This document shows, piece by piece, positions 60,323 to 64,000 of a stretch of 64,000 bases of DNA. Under the pieces are notes generated by a model. That model saw only the letters and a program-made list of their open reading frames with translations. It had not been told where the DNA came from and did no database searches. Position 1 is the stretch's first letter; every line of letters begins with the position of its first letter. The position numbers and the translations under genes were made by a program. Location: positions 1 through 64,000 of the forward strand of contig CANHCR010000001.1 in assembly GCA_947459205.1 (NCBI GenBank), in the 5' to 3' direction. The DNA comes from Caryophanales bacterium (lineage in GTDB: Bacteria; Bacillota; Bacilli; Paenibacillales; CANHCR01).

Positions 60323-60871
60323 CTATAAAATTTTGATGCCGCGATATTGTGAAATGAGTTTTGGGTTTTTGTTAGCGGACTTTTGATCGTTCAGCAACGC
60401 TAGCCACTGCAACAAGATTTCGCGATGTTCGCGATAGGCAATTTTATCCCAGGGCATGCTATGCCAGTTAAACCATTCGTAAGGTCTAGCCAAGTCGGTT
60501 GTGACAGGCGCCTTGGTCTGAATCAGTCTCGCTTCATAAAAAAGATGAAACAATTGCTCATCTCCTGATGCGAGCACGAGCGATTCGATTGATACTTTAC
60601 GTGACAGCACAGACTGAATGGTTCGACTGAGCGTGTTTTCCGGAAGTTCATTGGCAATCACTTCAACATGTGGCAACGACCAAAACTCTTTGTTGAATAA
60701 AGTTTTGCGTTCCATCAATAAATTAGAGTGATCGGAAACAATGGCAGAGGCAATGATGACTTTTTTGGGGATTTGCAACGAATGTCCCAACGGACAACGT
60801 CGATCCGGTTCACCCGCATCATAAGAGAGATTCAAATATTCACCACAAGTCGGGCAAAAATTGAATTTCAC
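60323..60871 (-). CDS. Zinc-ribbon protein with degenerate Nudix-like domain
   Basis: A 182-residue protein with an N-terminal zinc ribbon (FCPTCGEYLNL and RRCPLGHSL, the second knuckle having only one Cys plus His) followed by a Nudix-like fold: KVIIASAIVSDHSNLLMERK, and FWSLPHVEVIANELPENTLSRTIQSVLSRKV in the place of the Nudix box. The diagnostic RExxEExG residues are missing, so pyrophosphatase activity is doubtful and a sensing or binding role is possible. NudC-type zinc-Nudix proteins are the closest familiar architecture. It is divergent from lipM, with a palindrome between them. Confidence 0.65.
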   Translation of the reverse strand: MKFNFCPTCGEYLNLSYDAGEPDRRCPLGHSLQIPKKVIIASAIVSDHSNLLMERKTLFNKEFWSLPHVEVIANELPENTLSRTIQSVLSRKVSIESLVLASGDEQLFHLFYEARLIQTKAPVTTDLARPYEWFNWHSMPWDKIAYREHREILLQWLALLNDQKSANKNPKLISQYRGIKIL

Positions 60872-60933
60872 TATGTCACTCTCCTTTCAAACTAGATTTC
60901 GGAGCATGCGACAAGTTCTCTAAGTTGTACGGT

Positions 60934-60953
60934 TACAAAGAAAGCGCTTTGTA
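60934..60953. promoter_or_regulatory. Palindrome between divergent genes
   Basis: TACAAAG (60934-60940) and CTTTGTA (60947-60953) with a six-base spacer form an operator-like palindrome between the zinc-ribbon gene and lipM. The regulator is unknown. Confidence 0.45.
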
Positions 60954-60978
60954 CCTTCAGTATAATGTCATGTAAGGT

Positions 60979-61007
60979 TTGCGTCAATGAAATATTATGT
61001 TTATAAT
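60979..61007 (+). promoter_or_regulatory. Promoter of lipM
   Basis: TTGCGT (60979-60984) and TATAAT (61002-61007) are 17 bases apart, 29 bases before the lipM ATG. Confidence 0.7.
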
Positions 61008-61036
61008 TCGTTTATCAGTAGAAGGAGGTGGACGAA

Positions 61037-61885
61037 ATGAGCGACAAAAAATGGCGGTTTCTTCATACTGGTGGTGGTGATGCTGCGTATAATATGGCCG
61101 TCGACGAAGCGTTGCTTCTCTCGGTCAGTAGAGGCGATTCATTGCCGATTGTTCGTTTTTATCGTTGGCAACCAGCGGCGATGTCGATTGGTTGTTTCCA
61201 AAAGTCCATTTCCGAAATTAACATAGCTGCCCTGCGTGAGCATGGCTATGGTTTTGTCCGCCGACCGACCGGTGGTCGTGCGGTGTTTCATGATTGTGAA
61301 CTGACGTATAGCATCATTGTCTCGGAACAAGAGGAGCAAGTTCCGCGCACGGTCAACGAAGCCTATCGAGTCTTGAGTGAAGGATTATTGTTCGGGTTCC
61401 GAAAAATCGGTCTGAATGCTGAAATGATCCGACTGCATGATAAGTCGCAAAATCCATCCGACCAGCAACTGCGAACGGCAGCTTGTTTTGATGCACCGTC
61501 TTGGTATGAACTTGTGGTCGAAGGGAAAAAAATTGCCGGCAGCGCACAAACACGTCAGAAGGGTGTGTTGCTCCAACACGGGTCGATTTTGCTCGAATTG
61601 GATATTCAAAAATATTTGCAGATGCTCGTCGTTGATGAGCGCCTGTCACGTGATCGATTGGCGAAAAAATTGGCGAAAAATGCGGTTGCCATCAATGATT
61701 TGCGACGACTCAAAGGGCTGCCGACCCTTCAGATTTCCGACCTTGAAGAGCCATTCAAACAGGGGTTGCGCGAGGCACTCGGGATTGATTGGGTTTCCGA
61801 TCAATTAACGGTTGCGGAGCATACGCAGGCACTTCAACTGGTGCGTGAGAAGTATGGAACGGACAGTTGGAATTATCAAAAATAA
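61037..61885 (+). CDS. lipM: Octanoyltransferase LipM
   Basis: LipM transfers octanoyl from acyl carrier protein to GcvH, the first step of lipoate assembly in Bacilli. The 282-residue biotin/lipoate-ligase-fold protein has WRFLHTGGGDAAYNMAVDEAL, GYGFVRRPTGGRAVFHDCELTYS, a Cys in AACFDAPSWYELVVEGKKIAGSA that fits the acyl-binding cysteine, and the Lys of GKKIAGSAQ. GGAGGTGG precedes ATG 61037; GTG 61028 is within that site. Its place beside the gcv operon matches B. subtilis and links it to glycine cleavage. Confidence 0.92.
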   Translation: MSDKKWRFLHTGGGDAAYNMAVDEALLLSVSRGDSLPIVRFYRWQPAAMSIGCFQKSISEINIAALREHGYGFVRRPTGGRAVFHDCELTYSIIVSEQEEQVPRTVNEAYRVLSEGLLFGFRKIGLNAEMIRLHDKSQNPSDQQLRTAACFDAPSWYELVVEGKKIAGSAQTRQKGVLLQHGSILLELDIQKYLQMLVVDERLSRDRLAKKLAKNAVAINDLRRLKGLPTLQISDLEEPFKQGLREALGIDWVSDQLTVAEHTQALQLVREKYGTDSWNYQK

Positions 61886-61922
61886 ACCAAAAAATATTTT
61901 TTGGAATTGCGTTTTTTAAGGG

Positions 61923-61985
61923 TTGGCAACACAATATGTAGTGATGTATAATGTGAATCATCCACTACATGTTGTGCTTTTTTTT
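61923..61985 (+). promoter_or_regulatory. nrd promoter with two NrdR-like boxes forming a lipM terminator
   Basis: TTGGCA (61923-61928) and TATAAT (61947-61952) lie 18 bases apart. Box 1 ACACAATATGTAGTGA (61929-61944) fills the spacer and box 2 CCACTACATGTTGTGC (61962-61977) lies 33 bases on; both resemble NrdR boxes (ACACWATATNTWGTGT). The boxes are also complementary and are followed by a run of T, so RNA reading through from lipM would form a terminator, while RNA from this promoter has only the right arm. Confidence 0.72.
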
Positions 61986-62008
61986 ATTTCTATCGAGGGG
62001 GAGTCACG

Positions 62009-64000
62009 TTGGGAGCAGTGGTTAAAAAGAAGTTGGAAGGACTGAGTGAGAAAATCTTTTTGGATCGTTATGCATTGAAAGATCCAGACACGAGCAATAC
62101 GAAAGTAGGGGACACCGTCCTTGTTTTGACGAAGGATGACCCTAAATTTCCGGCGAAGGAAGTCGGAGAAGTGATTGCCCGTGAAGGTCGCAATGTAACG
62201 ATTTTGTTGCGTTCGGGTGAGACGTTTGAATCGACAGTCGAAAAGTTGACTTTGACGCGCGAGAAGACGCCTGAACAGTTGTGGGACCGTCTCGCAGACG
62301 CGATGTCGTCCGTCGAAACGACACCGGACAAGCAAAAGGAATGGCGCACTAAATTCCGCGGCATTCTTGAAGATTGGAAACTCGTACCTGGCGGCCGGAT
62401 TGCTGCCGGCGCGAATGCCAACGATGAACTAACCCTTTTTAATTGTTACGTGATTCCGTCGCCTCATGACAGCCGTGGTGGCATTATGACAACGCTGACT
62501 GAAATGACAGAAATTATGTCGCGCGGTGGCGGTGTGGGCATCAACTTGTCAACGCTTCGTCCTCGTCGTTCGGTTGTTTCTGGCGTAAGTGGATCATCGA
62601 GCGGTGCAGTATCGTGGGGCGGACTTTTCAGTTACACGACCGGCTTGATTGAGCAGGGCGGCAGTCGCCGCGGCGCGCTCATGTTGATGATCAACGATTG
62701 GCATCCGGATTTGGTGGATTTCATCACGGTCAAACAAACGATGGGCCAAATCACAAATGCTAACTTGTCCGTTTGCCTCAGCAATGCGTTCATGAAAGCA
62801 GTCAAAGAAGACTTGGAGTGGGACTTGGTGTTCCCGAACACGAAAGATCCTGAATATGACCAAGTTTGGAACGGCGATATTGAACAGTGGAAAAAAGCGG
62901 GCAAAGAAGTAAGGTTGTACCGCACCGTACGTGCTCGTGAAGTATGGCATACGATAATTGAGTCGGCATGGAAATCGGCTGAGCCGGGCGTTGTGTTCAT
63001 GGAATACTACAATCAGATGTCGAACAGTTGGTACTTCAATCCAATCATTTGTACGAATCCTTGTGGTGAGCAAGGCTTGCCTGCATGGGGCGTGTGCAAC
63101 TTGTCGGCAATCAACCTATCGAAATTTTACGATCATAAAAAACACGACGTCGCATGGGACGAGCTGGCACAAACTGTGCGCTACTCGGTGCGCTTCTTAG
63201 ATAACGTCATCGACAAAACGCCATATCACTTCGATGCCAATCGTGAAAATCAGCAGAACGAGCGCCGCGTCGGTCTTGGTACGATGGGGCTTGCCGATTT
63301 GATGATCAAATTGCAAATTCGCTACGGCGGCGAAGGTTCGTCGGCGTTCCTCGATAAATTGTATGGATTTATGGCGCGCGAGGCGTACTTGGCATCGACG
63401 GAGATTGCCGCTGAGAAGGGTTCGTTCCCGAAATTTGAAGCGGACAAGTTCCTGCAGAGCGGCTTCATGAAAAATATGGATTCCGTATATCCGGAAGTCA
63501 CCAAAGCTGTTCAAGAAAGCGGCATGCGGAACGTGACCGTCATCACGCAAGCGCCAACTGGCAGTACAGGTACGTTGGTCGGCACTTCGACCGGTATTGA
63601 ACCGCACTTTGCCTTTGAATTTTTCCGTCAAAGCCGACTCGGTTTCGACAAGCAATATGTACCGATTGCGCAAGAGTGGCTCGACAAACACCCAGGTGAA
63701 GAGTTGCCAGATTACTTCGTTTCGGCGATGACACTTTCGGCCGAAGATCACATTCGCGTGCAAGCAGCCATTCAGCGTTGGGTTGACAGTTCGATTTCCA
63801 AAACGGCGAACGCTCCATCTGACTTTACGGTTGAAGAGACAAAACATCTTTATGAGTTGGCGTTTGAACTCGGTTGCAAAGGCGTAACGATTTATCGTGA
63901 CGGTAGCCGTGATATCCAAGTTCTCAGCACTGAGAAGAAGGATGAGAAAAAAGACGAGGCGACTGTTGCGCAAGCAACGGAAGAAGTGTCGGTCTCCACG
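62009..64000 (+). CDS. nrdJ: Adenosylcobalamin-dependent ribonucleotide reductase, 5' part
   Basis: A class II ribonucleotide reductase that uses adenosylcobalamin to make deoxyribonucleotides with or without oxygen. The frame is open to the right edge; 664 codons are visible. Signatures are LFNCYVIPSPHDSRGGIM, SRGGGVGINLSTLRPRR, GGLFSYTTGLIEQGGSRRGA, and the active-site NxCxE as N350, C352, E354 in TNPCGEQGLPAWGVCNLSAIN. PTGSTGTLVGTSTGIEPHFAF is near residue 518. No ATP-cone is apparent at the N terminus. The start is TTG 62009 after GAGGGGGAG; GTG 62018 is an alternative. It depends on the cobalamin operon of this window and appears NrdR-controlled. Confidence 0.94.
   Translation, partial: MGAVVKKKLEGLSEKIFLDRYALKDPDTSNTKVGDTVLVLTKDDPKFPAKEVGEVIAREGRNVTILLRSGETFESTVEKLTLTREKTPEQLWDRLADAMSSVETTPDKQKEWRTKFRGILEDWKLVPGGRIAAGANANDELTLFNCYVIPSPHDSRGGIMTTLTEMTEIMSRGGGVGINLSTLRPRRSVVSGVSGSSSGAVSWGGLFSYTTGLIEQGGSRRGALMLMINDWHPDLVDFITVKQTMGQITNANLSVCLSNAFMKAVKEDLEWDLVFPNTKDPEYDQVWNGDIEQWKKAGKEVRLYRTVRAREVWHTIIESAWKSAEPGVVFMEYYNQMSNSWYFNPIICTNPCGEQGLPAWGVCNLSAINLSKFYDHKKHDVAWDELAQTVRYSVRFLDNVIDKTPYHFDANRENQQNERRVGLGTMGLADLMIKLQIRYGGEGSSAFLDKLYGFMAREAYLASTEIAAEKGSFPKFEADKFLQSGFMKNMDSVYPEVTKAVQESGMRNVTVITQAPTGSTGTLVGTSTGIEPHFAFEFFRQSRLGFDKQYVPIAQEWLDKHPGEELPDYFVSAMTLSAEDHIRVQAAIQRWVDSSISKTANAPSDFTVEETKHLYELAFELGCKGVTIYRDGSRDIQVLSTEKKDEKKDEATVAQATEEVSVST

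Noticed and set aside
61887-61904. Palindrome CCAAAAAATATTTTTTGG after lipM as a terminator
   Set aside because: The stem is almost all A-T and would be weak; the hairpin at 61929-61977 followed by a T-run is the better terminator.

Overview
This 64 kb window comes from the chromosome of a low-to-moderate GC Gram-positive bacterium, most likely an aerobic, endospore-forming member of the Bacilli (an Alicyclobacillaceae- or Paenibacillaceae-like genome; the genus cannot be fixed from the window). The evidence is the pyrBC-carAB-pyrFE order, a YutG-type PgpA, KapB, a YolD/UvrX pair under a Bacillus-type LexA box, a BdbC/BdbD pair, strong AGGAGG ribosome sites, and the block yqhG-yqhH / gcvT-gcvPA-gcvPB / lipM arranged as in Bacillus subtilis. 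Genes lie on both strands in short operons with clear intrinsic terminators.

Layout. 1-7.7 kb: pyrimidine biosynthesis (pyrB 3' part, pyrC, carA, carB, pyrF, pyrE), without pyrK/pyrD between carB and pyrF. 7.7-9.9 kb: sppA, an RDD membrane protein, pgpA and tRNA-Ile2(CAU). 9.99-11.57 kb: a 1.5 kb insertion at the 3' end of a tRNA-Val gene. It is bounded by a 45-bp copy of the tRNA 3' half, has paired 11-bp tandem repeats inside each end, and carries a VapBC-type pair and a DinB-fold gene but no integrase. 11.8-13 kb: two unrecognised genes. 13.1-16.7 kb: fixABCX (EtfABCX). 16.9-25.3 kb: a BMP/nucleoside-type ABC importer, two biuret/triuret-hydrolase-like cysteine hydrolases, a cupin and a PucR regulator, which looks like uptake and breakdown of an N-rich ureide.

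25.5-34.7 kb: cobalamin salvage: cbiZ, then a cobalamin riboswitch controlling btuF-btuC-btuD-cobT-cobU-cbiB-cobS-cobD-pduO. There are no corrin-ring genes, so the cell probably scavenges corrinoids. The window ends in a gene for an adenosylcobalamin-dependent ribonucleotide reductase (62.0 kb onward), an obvious consumer of the product. 34.7-38.8 kb: SOS-controlled Y-family polymerase with YolD, a phosphodiester glycosidase-family protein, and BdbD/BdbC for disulfide formation. 39-41.7 kb: a secreted MalS-like alpha-amylase with starch-binding and FN3 modules behind a cre site. 41.8-52.8 kb: glutamate racemase, M14 peptidase, KapB, small Fe-S-related proteins, an rRNA-methyltransferase-like protein, an MFS exporter, CapA, a lytic transglycosylase, a cysteine desulfurase/ThiI pair and a TerC exporter. 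52.7-61.9 kb: yqhG/yqhH, a tandem glycine riboswitch with gcvT-gcvPA-gcvPB, a degenerate Nudix protein and lipM. The gcv and lipM genes are linked in function because the glycine cleavage system needs lipoylated GcvH.

The main unexplained signals are: (i) the integrase-less tRNA-Val island with arm-like repeats; (ii) a dispersed, strongly structured ~105-bp repeat family (25.2, 25.3 and 47.6 kb, remnants at 34.0, 38.8, 47.7 and 49.7 kb) that sits at gene 3' ends and supplies the last codons of the PucR gene and apparently of bdbC; (iii) a promoter-operator before the ribonucleotide reductase gene whose two NrdR-like boxes also form a terminator hairpin for the upstream gene; and (iv) a folded leader that buries the ribosome site of the TerC gene. 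Promoter, operator and hairpin calls were made by eye.
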